A DNA stretch of 64,000 bases from Bradyrhizobium paxllaeri (GTDB lineage Bacteria; Pseudomonadota; Alphaproteobacteria; Rhizobiales; Xanthobacteraceae), in assembly GCF_001693515.2 (NCBI RefSeq), contig NZ_CP042968.1, positions 1,798,001 to 1,862,000 of the forward strand, in the 5' to 3' direction. Positions within the stretch are counted from its first letter, which is position 1. Each line of letters opens with the position of its first letter. A program made the position numbers and the translations under genes. Shown here one piece after another: positions 9,384 through 18,148 of this stretch. The notes below the pieces were generated by a model. The model worked only from the letters and a program-made list of their open reading frames with translations. It was not told the origin of the DNA and did not search any database.

Positions 9384-11180
9384 TTAGCCTGTCGCCTCCC
9401 GGTACCAGTCGAACAGATTGTCGGTTTCGTTGGCCCAGCCGCTGACCACCGGACGCAGCGTGTTGGCGCAGGCTTCCACCTTCAGACGGTGCATCACCGG
9501 GATGAAGACAATGTCCTGCATCATGATGTCGTTGGCCTTGATGTAGAGCGCGGCGCGCTTGACCAGATCGGTCTCGGCCTCGGCGCCGTCGATCGCCGCG
9601 TCATAGTCCTTGTTGACCCAGCGCGGGAAATTCACGCCCTGCCACTTGTTCTCCTTGGTGGCGACGTTGCGCGAATGATAGCGGCGCATGTGCTGAGCCG
9701 GATCGGGCTGACTCATCGGGATCTGGAACATCTCGAGGTCGGCGTAGAATTTGGCGTAGGTGTCGGGGTTGGCGACGTCGGAGGAGAAGAACACCGAGGC
9801 GACCACCGATTTCAGCTCGACGTCGATGCCGGCCTTCTGGCAGGCCTGCTTGACGATGGCCTGGGTCTTCTGGCGCGGGCCGTTGATCGCGGTCTGGTAC
9901 AGAAGCTTCAGCTTCTTGCCGTCTTTCTCGCGGATGCCGTCCGCACCTGGCTTCCAGCCGGCGTCATCCAGCAGCTTGGCCGCCTTCTCGATGCTGAATT
10001 CCCAGCTCGTGTTCTTGGAGACGAATTTCTCCGGGCCGTTGAGGAAATTGGGCGTGACGCGTCCGGCGCGGCCGTAGATGACTTTCTTGACGGCTTCGCG
10101 ATCGACCAGCATCGAGAGCGCCTTGCGCACCGCCGGATCGGAGAGCAGCGGATGCTTGGTCTTCATCGAGGAGCGCTCGCCGTCGACCTCGGTGTTCGGA
10201 TCGGTGAAGTTCAGCGCGATGAATTCGGTGTCGCCGCCGACCGCATAGACGGTCTTGCCTTTGCCGCCCTTTTCCAGGCGCAGCAGGACGTCGTCTTCGA
10301 CCTGGATGTTCCAGCCGAAATCATACTCGCCGGTCTGGATGACGGCGCGCGCCGCCGAGACGGCATCGCCGCCGCCCTTCATCTCGATGGTATCGAAATG
10401 TGGGCGGTTCGGCATGTGATAGTCGGGATTGAGTTCGCCGCGGATCACATCGCCCGGCTTGAACTCGACGAATTTGTAGGGACCGGTGCCGACCGGCGAC
10501 AAATTGTTCGGCGCCTCGCGCGACTTGGCTCCCTTGTAGTCGCCGAACAGATGTTTCGGGATGATGCTGCCGGGGGCACCGACGAAAGCGTCGGCCCAGA
10601 ACGGCGTCGGCTTCTTGAACTTGATGCGGACGGTGAGGTCGTCGACCTTCTCGACGGTGATGTCGCGGTGGATGCCGATGGTCACGGTGGCGGTGGTGGG
10701 ATCGCGGGCGTATTCCCAGTTGAACACGACGTCGTCGGCGGTGAAGGGCTTGCCGTCGTGCCATTTCACGCCGGGCTTGAGTTTCCAGATCACCGACATG
10801 CCGTCGGCGGACAGGCCGCCGTTCTGCAGCGAGGGAATTTCGGCGGCCAGAACCAGCTTCATGTTGCCGTCGGGATCCCAGCAGGCGAGCGGCTCATAGA
10901 ACAGGCGCGAGCCGTCCTGGTCCTTGGTGCCGGTGGCGAAATGCGGATTGAGCAGGGTGGGGCCCTGCCACCACAGCAGCTTGAGCGCGCCGCCGCCGCC
11001 GCGCTTGGTCGGCTTGTAGACGGAGGGGCCCTCGGCCATGGCGACGCCGCCGATCGCCAGAATCTGCGTGGCCATGGGCGCGGTGAGACCGAAAGCAAGC
11101 ATACGCTGGATGAAGCCGCGGCGGTCCATGCGCCCGTCCTTCACCTCGTCGATCATGGTTCGCAGTTCGGTATCCAGCAT
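9384..11180 (-). CDS. Peptide-type ABC transporter periplasmic substrate-binding protein (SBP family 5), Tat-exported
   Basis: A 598-residue extracytoplasmic binding protein of the DppA/OppA family. Family-5 landmarks include GLSADGMSVIWKLKPGVKWHDGKPFTADD (positions near 10750, shortened here) and DPAVRKALSMLVDREAV. The leader carries a twin-arginine motif (DRRGFIQRM) then a hydrophobic stretch, so export is probably by Tat. An open frame extends to 11411, but ATG 11180 gives MLDTELRTMIDEVKDGRMDR, the usual form of these proteins. First gene of the importer operon. It is at the long end for the family. Confidence 0.88.
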   Translation of the reverse strand: MLDTELRTMIDEVKDGRMDRRGFIQRMLAFGLTAPMATQILAIGGVAMAEGPSVYKPTKRGGGGALKLLWWQGPTLLNPHFATGTKDQDGSRLFYEPLACWDPDGNMKLVLAAEIPSLQNGGLSADGMSVIWKLKPGVKWHDGKPFTADDVVFNWEYARDPTTATVTIGIHRDITVEKVDDLTVRIKFKKPTPFWADAFVGAPGSIIPKHLFGDYKGAKSREAPNNLSPVGTGPYKFVEFKPGDVIRGELNPDYHMPNRPHFDTIEMKGGGDAVSAARAVIQTGEYDFGWNIQVEDDVLLRLEKGGKGKTVYAVGGDTEFIALNFTDPNTEVDGERSSMKTKHPLLSDPAVRKALSMLVDREAVKKVIYGRAGRVTPNFLNGPEKFVSKNTSWEFSIEKAAKLLDDAGWKPGADGIREKDGKKLKLLYQTAINGPRQKTQAIVKQACQKAGIDVELKSVVASVFFSSDVANPDTYAKFYADLEMFQIPMSQPDPAQHMRRYHSRNVATKENKWQGVNFPRWVNKDYDAAIDGAEAETDLVKRAALYIKANDIMMQDIVFIPVMHRLKVEACANTLRPVVSGWANETDNLFDWYREATG

Positions 11181-11447
11181 CGTTGTCCCCGTCCGGTTCT
11201 TGCTGTTTGAGGCGCGCCGGAGGCGGCGGCCCAAATGTTCGCCGGTAAGAGGCACATTAAATGCGCCGGAGGTCAACGGCTGGCTGTCGACAATCAGCAG
11301 AATGGCAGGCGGCTGTGATTTTTGCTTGGGCAGAAACACGCTGCGGCGCACATCGCTTTGGCAATCCGGCGGCCGGGGCGCGTCAAAACCGCGCGAAATC
11401 GCGCCCTGCACTGCAAAAAATTTGTTCGCCGGATAGCCCGGAGCCGG

Positions 11448-12866
11448 TCAGGTCAGCGACATGTCCAGCGGTGGCGCAACGCTGTCCGGCAGCGGGTTGA
11501 CATAGGGGGTGCGGGCGGTGCGTTTCTTCAGGTCGGCCTGGGCAGCGGCGATCAAGTCCGGTTCCGTCAGCGCACGGACGCCCAATCCCGCCATCGCCTT
11601 GGCGGCCTGCACCATGGCCTTGTGGGCGTGCGGGCTCTTGCCCTGCGCCACCACCTGCCAGGTGTGGAACGGGGTGCCGATTGCGACCGTCGGGGCGTGG
11701 ACCTGAACGGTCGGCACCACCCAGCTCACGTCGCCGACATCGGTCGAGCCGATCAAGGGGTTACGCCTGGCGTCCATCGGCACGATGAAATCGGCCAGCG
11801 GCCGGTCGGTCGGCTCCATGCCGATCGCATAATAGACGCTGGCGATGTCCTTCTCGGTCAGCGTCGCGCGGATCTGTTGCGCAAAGTCCTTGTCGGCGTC
11901 GTCGAAATGCGGCGGGCCGAGTTCCTCCATGATGTTGTGCAGCGCCGCCTCGAGCGGGGTGTTCGGCAACAGGTTGGACACGGCGGAAATGATCTTCATC
12001 TCCACCCTGGTTTCGGTCATCAGCGCCGCGCCCTGCGCGATCTTGTGGACGCGCTCGACCAGTTCGGTCATGCCGGGCAGGTCGCGGGCGCGGATCGAAT
12101 AGCGCACGCGCGCATGGGCCTGCACCACATTGGGGGCGATGCCGCCGGTATCGAGCAGCGCGTAATGAACACGCGCGTCGCTCGGCATGTGCTCGCGCAT
12201 GTAGTTGACGCCGACATTCATCAGCTCGACGGCATCGAGCGCGCTGCGGCCGAGATGCGGCGAGGCCGCAGCATGCGAGGTGCGGCCGGTGAAGATGAAA
12301 TCGGCGCGGGTATTGGCGAGCGATGGCGTCACCGCCACCTCCCAGAAACTGTTGGGGTGCCAGGTGATCGCGATGTCGGCATCGTCGAAGGCGCCTGATC
12401 GCACCATGAAGGTTTTGGCGGCGCCGCCTTCTTCCGCGGGACAGCCGTAATAGCGCACGCGCCCGGGCACCTTGTGCTCGGCGAGCCAGTCCTTCACCGC
12501 GGTGGCGGCCAGCAGCGCAGCCGAGCCGAGCAGGTTGTGGCCGCAGCCATGGCCGTGGCCACCGGCCTCGATCGGCCGCGGCTCCGCGACGCCGGCCTCC
12601 TGGCTGAGGCCGGGCAGCGCGTCATATTCGCCGAGGAAGGCGATCACGGGGCCGCCTTCGCCCCATTCGCCCATCAGGGCGGTCGGAATGCCCGCGACGT
12701 TCTCGGTGATGCGGAAACCCTGATGGCGCAGTTCGGCGAGATGCTCGGCGGACGAACGCGCTTCGGTGTAGCAGACTTCGGGCATCGCCCAGACCCGGTC
12801 GCTCAAGGCGACAAAGCGCGGCTTGATGGTGTCGACGCCACGCCAGATAGTGCTGCGGTTATCCAT
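11448..12866 (-). CDS. M20-family amidohydrolase, AbgB-like
   Basis: A 472-residue metallo-amidohydrolase related to the p-aminobenzoyl-glutamate utilisation subunit AbgB and to peptidase M20D enzymes. Metal-site segments visible are FLGEYDALPG, GHGHGCGHNLLG and YGCPAEEGG, then the dimerisation insertion, and a late STDVGDVSWVVP block. It is on the same strand and 268 bases upstream of the peptide importer, so it may hydrolyse an imported N-acyl amino acid or dipeptide. The substrate is inferred from neighbours only. Genuine AbgB works with an AbgA partner, which is absent here. Confidence 0.87.
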   Translation of the reverse strand: MDNRSTIWRGVDTIKPRFVALSDRVWAMPEVCYTEARSSAEHLAELRHQGFRITENVAGIPTALMGEWGEGGPVIAFLGEYDALPGLSQEAGVAEPRPIEAGGHGHGCGHNLLGSAALLAATAVKDWLAEHKVPGRVRYYGCPAEEGGAAKTFMVRSGAFDDADIAITWHPNSFWEVAVTPSLANTRADFIFTGRTSHAAASPHLGRSALDAVELMNVGVNYMREHMPSDARVHYALLDTGGIAPNVVQAHARVRYSIRARDLPGMTELVERVHKIAQGAALMTETRVEMKIISAVSNLLPNTPLEAALHNIMEELGPPHFDDADKDFAQQIRATLTEKDIASVYYAIGMEPTDRPLADFIVPMDARRNPLIGSTDVGDVSWVVPTVQVHAPTVAIGTPFHTWQVVAQGKSPHAHKAMVQAAKAMAGLGVRALTEPDLIAAAQADLKKRTARTPYVNPLPDSVAPPLDMSLT

Positions 12867-13003
12867 TTTTATTTCCGATCCTGAAGGCGATGTGAGCGCT
12901 GTAATTGTTATCAGCTTCGCCGGATCGCGCCCAGCGTGGAGCGGAAATCAGCCATGCGGCCGGGGCGGAACGAAGGCAACGACCGCGAACGCGCATGCGA
13001 CGG

Positions 13004-14251
13004 TCACACCTTCAACCCGTAGGGCCGGAACAGCCGGCCTTTCTCCACCACCAGCACCACGGCGAGCGCGGCCAGCGTGCAGAGCAGGAAGCCGGTTGCG
13101 AACGGCACCAGCGTGCCGTCGTAATCCTGGCCGATGGTGGCGCCGATGCCGATGGCGAGCAGCGTGGTGATCGAGCCGTACAGCGAGGCCGCGGTGCCGG
13201 CGATATGGCCCTGCGGCTCCATGGCGAGTGCGGTGAAATTGGCGATCATCAGCCCGAACGCAAACATCATCGATACCGAGAGCACCATGAACAGCGGTAA
13301 CGGCAGCATCTGCAGCTTCGCCGCCACCAGCATGGTTGCGGCGATGACGACGAAGCCGATCAGCGCGGCGTGGGAGATCACGCGCATGCCGAGGCGGCCG
13401 ACGAGGCGGGAATTGACGAAGCCGGCGATGGCGGTGCCGACGGCAACGCCGGCAAAGGCAACCGGAAAATAATGTCCGAGCTGGTAGATGCCGGTGAACA
13501 CCTGCTGCGAGATGAAGACGAAGGCGAACAGCGAGCCCAATACGCCGCCGGCGGCCAGCGCATAACCCAGCGTCTGGCGGTGGGTCACGGTCTGGCGGAA
13601 GGCATCGAGCACCTCGCCGACGGCAAGCGAGCGGCGCCGCTCAGCCGGCAGCGTCTCCGGCAGGCGCAGTGCGCTCCAGATCAGCGCCACCACGCCATAC
13701 AGCATCAGCACGATGAAGATGCCGCGCCAGTGCGACACCAGCAGCACGGCCTGGCCGAATGCCGGCGCGACGACGGGTACCGCAATGAAAATCATCATCG
13801 TCAGCGACATCACGCTGGCCATGCGCCGCCCGGCGTAGCAGTCGCGAACGATCGAGGTCGCAATCACGCGCGTGGCCGAGGTGCTGAGGCCTTGCAACGC
13901 GCGCGCCAGCAGCAGCGTCTCGAAGGAGGGGGCTGCAATCGCGAGCAGGCTGGCGGCACAATAGACGGCCATGCCGCCGAGCAGCACCGGCCTCCGGCCG
14001 AACCGGTCGGACAACGGACCCATCACGAACTGGCCGACGCCGAAGCCGACCAGGAAGATCGACAGCACCATCTGCGGCCGGTTGGCTGAAGTGATGTGGA
14101 AGGCGGACGCGATGTTCGGCAGCGCCGGCAGCATCATGTCCATCGCGAGCGGATTCAGCGCCATGATCGATGCGATCACGATGACGAATTCCGGAAAGCC
14201 CATCGGACGGTGGCCTGAAGCGGCCAAGGCATCGGCACTGGTATCGGACAA
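13004..14251 (-). CDS. MFS drug-resistance transporter, Bcr/CflA type
   Basis: A 415-residue, 12-helix exporter. The first helices match the Bcr/CflA group (MALNPLAMDMMLPALPNIA), motif A appears as GPLSDRFGRRPVLLGG and motif C-like ARALQGLSTSATRVIATSIV follows. It should use the proton gradient to export small molecules. Same strand as the downstream amidohydrolase (137-base gap), so it may or may not share its transcript. Divergent to the HemC-like gene with a 225-base promoter region between. Confidence 0.88.
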   Translation of the reverse strand: MSDTSADALAASGHRPMGFPEFVIVIASIMALNPLAMDMMLPALPNIASAFHITSANRPQMVLSIFLVGFGVGQFVMGPLSDRFGRRPVLLGGMAVYCAASLLAIAAPSFETLLLARALQGLSTSATRVIATSIVRDCYAGRRMASVMSLTMMIFIAVPVVAPAFGQAVLLVSHWRGIFIVLMLYGVVALIWSALRLPETLPAERRRSLAVGEVLDAFRQTVTHRQTLGYALAAGGVLGSLFAFVFISQQVFTGIYQLGHYFPVAFAGVAVGTAIAGFVNSRLVGRLGMRVISHAALIGFVVIAATMLVAAKLQMLPLPLFMVLSVSMMFAFGLMIANFTALAMEPQGHIAGTAASLYGSITTLLAIGIGATIGQDYDGTLVPFATGFLLCTLAALAVVLVVEKGRLFRPYGLKV

Positions 14252-14476
14252 CGAAAAAATCCTTTTGAAGGCGGCACCCTATGGATTTTGGTGCGCTGCA
14301 CAAATAACGTTTTCGGCATGGCAGACCATCGGCCAGCGGGGCCTGAAGCGGGCCGCGTCGGTAAGGCCGAAAGGCACGTTGCCGCCCGCAGGCCAAAGCC
14401 GTTGTTCTGACGGGCGGCTTGCTCTATCCCCTACGCACGAACCATCGGCGGTGGACCGCTTTCGAACGGAGATCTT

Positions 14477-15475
14477 GTGTCAGGACAGGCCTTGAAGATC
14501 GGCACGCGCAAGAGCGCGATGGCGCTGGCGCAGACGGAAGGGATCGCGCGGCTGCTGCGCGCGGCCGATCCCGCGCTCGACGTCGAGATCGTCAAGTTCG
14601 AAACCCGCGGCGACCAGGACCAGACCAGCAAGCTGCTTCGCCATGGCGGCAAGGGCGGCGCCTTCGTCGCCGAAATTCGCGAGGCGATGCGCGCAGGGCA
14701 ATTGCAGGCGGCGATGCATTCGCTGAAGGACGTGCCCGGGAACGAGGAGACGCCGGGCCTGATCATCGCCGCGACCCTGCCGCGCGACGCCGCCAATGAC
14801 GCGCTGGTGCTGCGTCCCGGTCTCTCGCTCGACGAGTTTCGCGCAGCGAAAGGCAAGGGCTTCAAGATCGGCACCAATGCGGTGCGGCGCGCGGCTTACC
14901 TGCGCCGGCTGTTCCCGGAAGCGACCGTGATCCATTTCCGTGGAGCGGCGGATACGCGCGTGGCAAAGCTCGATCGCGGCGACAAGCAGCGGCTGCCCGA
15001 CGGCGGCGAGGTGGGACCTGCGGATGCGCTGGTCATGGCGCGATCGGGCCTCGAGCGCATCGGAATGGCGTCCCGCATCGTCCATGATTTTTCGGTCCAC
15101 GAGATGCTGCCCGCGGTGGGGCAGGGCATTGTCGCGGTGGAATGTGTCGAGAAGGATTGGCTGACGCGCGGGCGGTTAGCGAGGATCGAGGACGCCGCGT
15201 CGCGGCTCTGCGCGGAAGCCGAGCGCGAGGTGCTGTGGGTGTTGAACGGCCACTGCAACTCGCCGATCGCCGGCCACGCCACGCTTGATGGCCGCGAGGT
15301 GACGCTGACGGCGGCGGTGCTGGATGAAGCCGGCGACCGTTTCATCGAGGTGTCGCAGCGGGGTGCGGCGGACCGGCCCCGCGAACTCGGCCGCGCCGTC
15401 GGCCTGGAGTTGCTCGACAAGGGCGCCGCCGAGATCATCGCGCGGACGCGGCCCGACGAGCATCAGGAGTCGTAG
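14477..15475 (+). CDS. hemC: Hydroxymethylbilane synthase (porphobilinogen deaminase) homologue, divergent
   Basis: A 332-residue member of the HemC family, which joins four porphobilinogens into hydroxymethylbilane. Conserved features: GTRKSAMALAQ at the N-terminus, AMHSLKDVP with the catalytic Asp, the arginine pair in TNAVRRAAYL, FRGAADTRVAKLD, AVGQGIVAVEC, and the cofactor-binding Cys in NGHCNSPIAG. Several normally fixed residues differ (usual GTSSLRR is GTNAVRR; RGNVxTR is RGAADTR), and there is an insertion after KLDRGD. GTG 14477 is chosen for GGAG five bases upstream. No other haem genes adjoin, so it may be a second, paralogous copy. The residues needed for catalysis remain, so activity is plausible. 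Confidence 0.82.
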   Translation: MSGQALKIGTRKSAMALAQTEGIARLLRAADPALDVEIVKFETRGDQDQTSKLLRHGGKGGAFVAEIREAMRAGQLQAAMHSLKDVPGNEETPGLIIAATLPRDAANDALVLRPGLSLDEFRAAKGKGFKIGTNAVRRAAYLRRLFPEATVIHFRGAADTRVAKLDRGDKQRLPDGGEVGPADALVMARSGLERIGMASRIVHDFSVHEMLPAVGQGIVAVECVEKDWLTRGRLARIEDAASRLCAEAEREVLWVLNGHCNSPIAGHATLDGREVTLTAAVLDEAGDRFIEVSQRGAADRPRELGRAVGLELLDKGAAEIIARTRPDEHQES

Positions 15476-15585
15476 TTATAAATCGAGCTTGATCGCTATT
15501 CGATGTCGGATCTGCGCCGATGGCGGCGCAATTCCGCAGCGGATCGACGCCAAGGGCCCACATGAGACATCGAGTTGCTTGTGAC

Positions 15586-15615
15586 CGAAAAGAAAAGCCG
15601 CCCGAAGGCGGCTTT
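15586..15615 (-). terminator. Terminator of the PEP-CTERM gene
   Basis: A perfect nine-base stem (15594-15602 with 15607-15615) around a CGAA tetraloop. On the minus strand the stem AAAGCCGCC...GGCGGCTTT runs into TTCTTTTC, and it lies 22 bases after the stop of the PEP-CTERM gene. Confidence 0.8.
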
Positions 15616-15637
15616 CCAAATTCGAATTACGCAAGGA

Positions 15638-16369
15638 TCAGGCGAAGCGAAGCTTGGGCCCATTCCGCTTGCGGCGATATGCCATGAAGCCCACGCCGGC
15701 GAAGCCGAGGATCATCATGGCCCAGGTCGATGGTTCAGGAACAGCCGCCACAGACGTTTCGAGGTTCAGGACCGCGGCCGGAGCCAGTGCGGATTGCGGC
15801 CCGAAAATCGCGAACAACTGCTCATTGGCAAATGGACCACTAATGGAAAGCAGCGAACCGCCGATCACAAACCTGTTGTCGCTTTGATTATGCGCAGCAG
15901 CATTCAAGGCGGCAATTGCCGCCTGCGAAAGCGTTATCGAGAACTGCTGGATGGGCCCGCCTGAGACGACTGCCGTGCCGTAGCTGTCGCCGTTGCCCAG
16001 ATCATTGTAGATGCCCACATTGTTCTGTGAATTGCTGATGAGGGCATTGATGCTGCCGGTATAATCGAAAAGCCCCAAGGTCTCGCTGGTCGCAGAGGTA
16101 TTGACTCCATTCCCACCATAGAACGTGAGCGTCGCTGATGTTACGTTCTGGCTGGCCAAACCCGCGAGGTCGAAGGCAAGCCAATTATGATATACTGCGC
16201 CGCTGAGATTGCTTGAGCCGACGTTGATGTTGGTAACACCAGCGGTGAAACCACTGTTCGTATACCAACCGCTATCGAAGTTCTGGATCGTGGCGGCGTT
16301 TGAGGCTCCCCCGGCAGTCACAGACAATAAAACCGCGCAACTCAGCGCGCACACCTTTAGAATACGCAT
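15638..16369 (-). CDS. Secreted protein with PEP-CTERM sorting signal
   Basis: A 243-residue exported protein. A signal peptide (VCALSCAVLLSVTAGGASNAA) is followed by a Ser/Thr/Asn/Gly-rich beta-type domain with no enzyme motif. The C-terminus shows the classical tripartite signal: VPEPSTWAMM, a hydrophobic helix LGFAGVGFMAY and a basic tail RRKRNG. Such proteins are recognised by an exosortase and processed at the outer surface (family knowledge). ATG 16369 is preferred over 16393 because GAGGGA lies nine bases upstream. No exosortase gene is in the window. Lower G+C and composition resemble other surface proteins of this class. Confidence 0.85.
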   Translation of the reverse strand: MRILKVCALSCAVLLSVTAGGASNAATIQNFDSGWYTNSGFTAGVTNINVGSSNLSGAVYHNWLAFDLAGLASQNVTSATLTFYGGNGVNTSATSETLGLFDYTGSINALISNSQNNVGIYNDLGNGDSYGTAVVSGGPIQQFSITLSQAAIAALNAAAHNQSDNRFVIGGSLLSISGPFANEQLFAIFGPQSALAPAAVLNLETSVAAVPEPSTWAMMILGFAGVGFMAYRRKRNGPKLRFA

Positions 16370-16517
16370 TCCTTTAATTCCCTCGCTTACCATTTTTAAA
16401 CAACTTGAAAAAATGCTAATTAAGGGATGCTACAGATTGATGACGGCCTGCGTCAGGGTGTGACGACGCCATCGGCGCAAGCGGGCAAGCTCTCTTGATC
16501 AAGCCTATCTGCATCGC

Positions 16518-16988
16518 CTACACCCCGTGAATCAGCTCGGCGATGCGACGGTCGGCGCGGCGGAGCCGCCGGCACAGTTCGCGGTTGATGTTCTGCATCA
16601 CGATCACATAGCCGTGGATGTCGGCCTTGTAGTAGCTGTAGAGGTTTCCGGCCGTCAGCTCATACAGCACGGTGTCGCTCTCCGCGACCACGGTGGCCGA
16701 CCGGTTCTGCATTTCGATCAGCGTCATTTCGCCGAAGAAATCGCCGGGCTCGAGACCCGACATCCGGATGGAGCGCCCGGCCTCACCGAGCTTGCTCACC
16801 ACGAGCTCGCCCGAGAGAATGATGAACATCGAGCGTCCCGCTTCTCCCTCCGCGACGATGGTGGCGCCGGCGTCGAAGCGGCGCTCGACCAGCATGGAGA
16901 TCAGGCGATCGAGGCTTGCGTCGGAGAGGCCGCCGAAGAAAGGTGTGGCGAGCAAAAATGCTTTCAGATCGGGCGAGCTGACAGCCAT
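16518..16988 (-). CDS. Stand-alone cyclic nucleotide-binding domain protein
   Basis: A 156-residue protein made almost only of one CAP_ED domain. The phosphate-binding cassette reads GDFFGEMTLIEMQNRSATVVA, with the Glu and Arg that contact cAMP or cGMP both present. No helix-turn-helix, kinase or channel domain follows; the C-terminus is a short helix (NRELCRRLRRADRRIAEL). It may therefore act as a ligand sensor on a separate partner. It is on the same strand as the upstream binding-protein gene but separated by 88 bases. Confidence 0.85.
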   Translation of the reverse strand: MAVSSPDLKAFLLATPFFGGLSDASLDRLISMLVERRFDAGATIVAEGEAGRSMFIILSGELVVSKLGEAGRSIRMSGLEPGDFFGEMTLIEMQNRSATVVAESDTVLYELTAGNLYSYYKADIHGYVIVMQNINRELCRRLRRADRRIAELIHGV

Positions 16989-17076
16989 GGCTCCAATATA
17001 CGCCCGCGCCCGGCAGCGGCAACCTTCTCTTGCGGCCGCGCGGTTGTGCGGCGACCCCTCTCTGTTCCCAACAGCA

Positions 17077-18036
17077 TCAGCGCGCGACGTCCGACCATTC
17101 CGGGCAGGCGCGCTGGTCGACCGGAACCAGCCATGCCTTGTAATTGGTCTTGTCGATCACTTCCGCGGGCAGCATCACCTTTTCCGGCAGCGGCTCCTTC
17201 CTGAGATGACGCACGGCGGCCCGCGTCGCGGTGCAGCCGATCTTGAACATGTTGAAATCGACGGTGGCGAGCATGCCGCCGGCTTCGATCTGCTTCACGG
17301 CGGGAAGAATGCCGTTGATGCCGATCACGGTGGCCGTCCGGTTGGCAGACTTCAGCGCTTCCAGCACGCCGAGCGCCATGCTGTCATTGGCCGACAGCAC
17401 CGCGTCGATTTCCTTGTGCTCGCCGAGAAACTTCTCCATCACGCGCCGGGCATCCGGCTGCTGGTAGTTGCCGACCGCCGATCCCAGCACGTCGATGCCG
17501 GGAAATTCGGCGAAGGCGCGCTGGTAGCCGCGGACACGCTCGCGATTGGTCGGTGCGGCCGGCGTGCCCTCGATGACGACGATTTTTCCTTTGCCGCCCA
17601 TCCTCTCGAACAGATAGCGCGCCTCGCGGTAGCCGATCTCGAAATCGTCGGCGCCGACATAGGTGACGAAGCTGCCGGGCAGCGGATTGGAAACCAGCAC
17701 AATCGGGATCTTGGCGTCGTTGAGCTTCTTGACGGAATCGATCATGGCGACGTCGTCGACGGGGATGAAGATGATGGCGTCCGGCCTGTCCTTCAGCACC
17801 TGATCGACCATCGCCTTCTGCTCGTCGACATTGTCGGGCTTGTCCGGGACCAGGTGGATCACCTTCACGCCGGTCGTGCGGGCGATCTGGTCTGAAGCGA
17901 TGCGGAAGGCCTCATAGGCCGGGTTGGTGCGGTTCTTGGTGAAGACGGCGATGGTCATGGGGTTGTCGGCGGCACTGGAGTGGCCTGCGTACAAGGCCAT
18001 CGATCCCGCAAGTATCGCTGTCGTCAGATGTCGCAT
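17077..18036 (-). CDS. Sugar-type ABC transporter substrate-binding protein (RbsB/LsrB-like)
   Basis: A 319-residue periplasmic binding protein of the Peripla_BP_4 family. The signal peptide is AILAGSMALYAGHSSAA. Family features are AVFTKNRTNPAYEAFRIASD, DAIIFIPVDD, the hinge YVGADDFEIG and VLSANDSMALGVLEAL. ATG 18036 has GGGAG six bases upstream; the longer frame to 18087 runs into a palindromic repeat. There is no matching permease or ATPase: the upstream neighbour is the Liv-type importer. It could be an orphan receptor or serve a distant transporter. Confidence 0.85.
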   Translation of the reverse strand: MRHLTTAILAGSMALYAGHSSAADNPMTIAVFTKNRTNPAYEAFRIASDQIARTTGVKVIHLVPDKPDNVDEQKAMVDQVLKDRPDAIIFIPVDDVAMIDSVKKLNDAKIPIVLVSNPLPGSFVTYVGADDFEIGYREARYLFERMGGKGKIVVIEGTPAAPTNRERVRGYQRAFAEFPGIDVLGSAVGNYQQPDARRVMEKFLGEHKEIDAVLSANDSMALGVLEALKSANRTATVIGINGILPAVKQIEAGGMLATVDFNMFKIGCTATRAAVRHLRKEPLPEKVMLPAEVIDKTNYKAWLVPVDQRACPEWSDVAR

Positions 18037-18056
18037 TGCCGTCTCCCAACGAGTGT

Positions 18057-18139
18057 CGTCATTGCGAGGAGCGGAGCGACGAAGCAATCCATACTTTCCT
18101 TGTGGCCCGATGGATTGCTTCGCTTCGCTCGCAATGACG
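18057..18139. repeat. Palindromic intergenic repeat, family A
   Basis: CGTCATTGCGAG... at the left is mirrored by ...CTCGCAATGACG at the right, with GAAGCAATCCAT / ATGGATTGCTTC as inner arms. The element fills the gap between the sugar-type binding-protein gene and the Liv fusion gene and could fold into a long hairpin. This sequence type recurs between genes in rhizobial genomes (general knowledge). Confidence 0.85.
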
Positions 18140-18148
18140 TGGTGAGAA

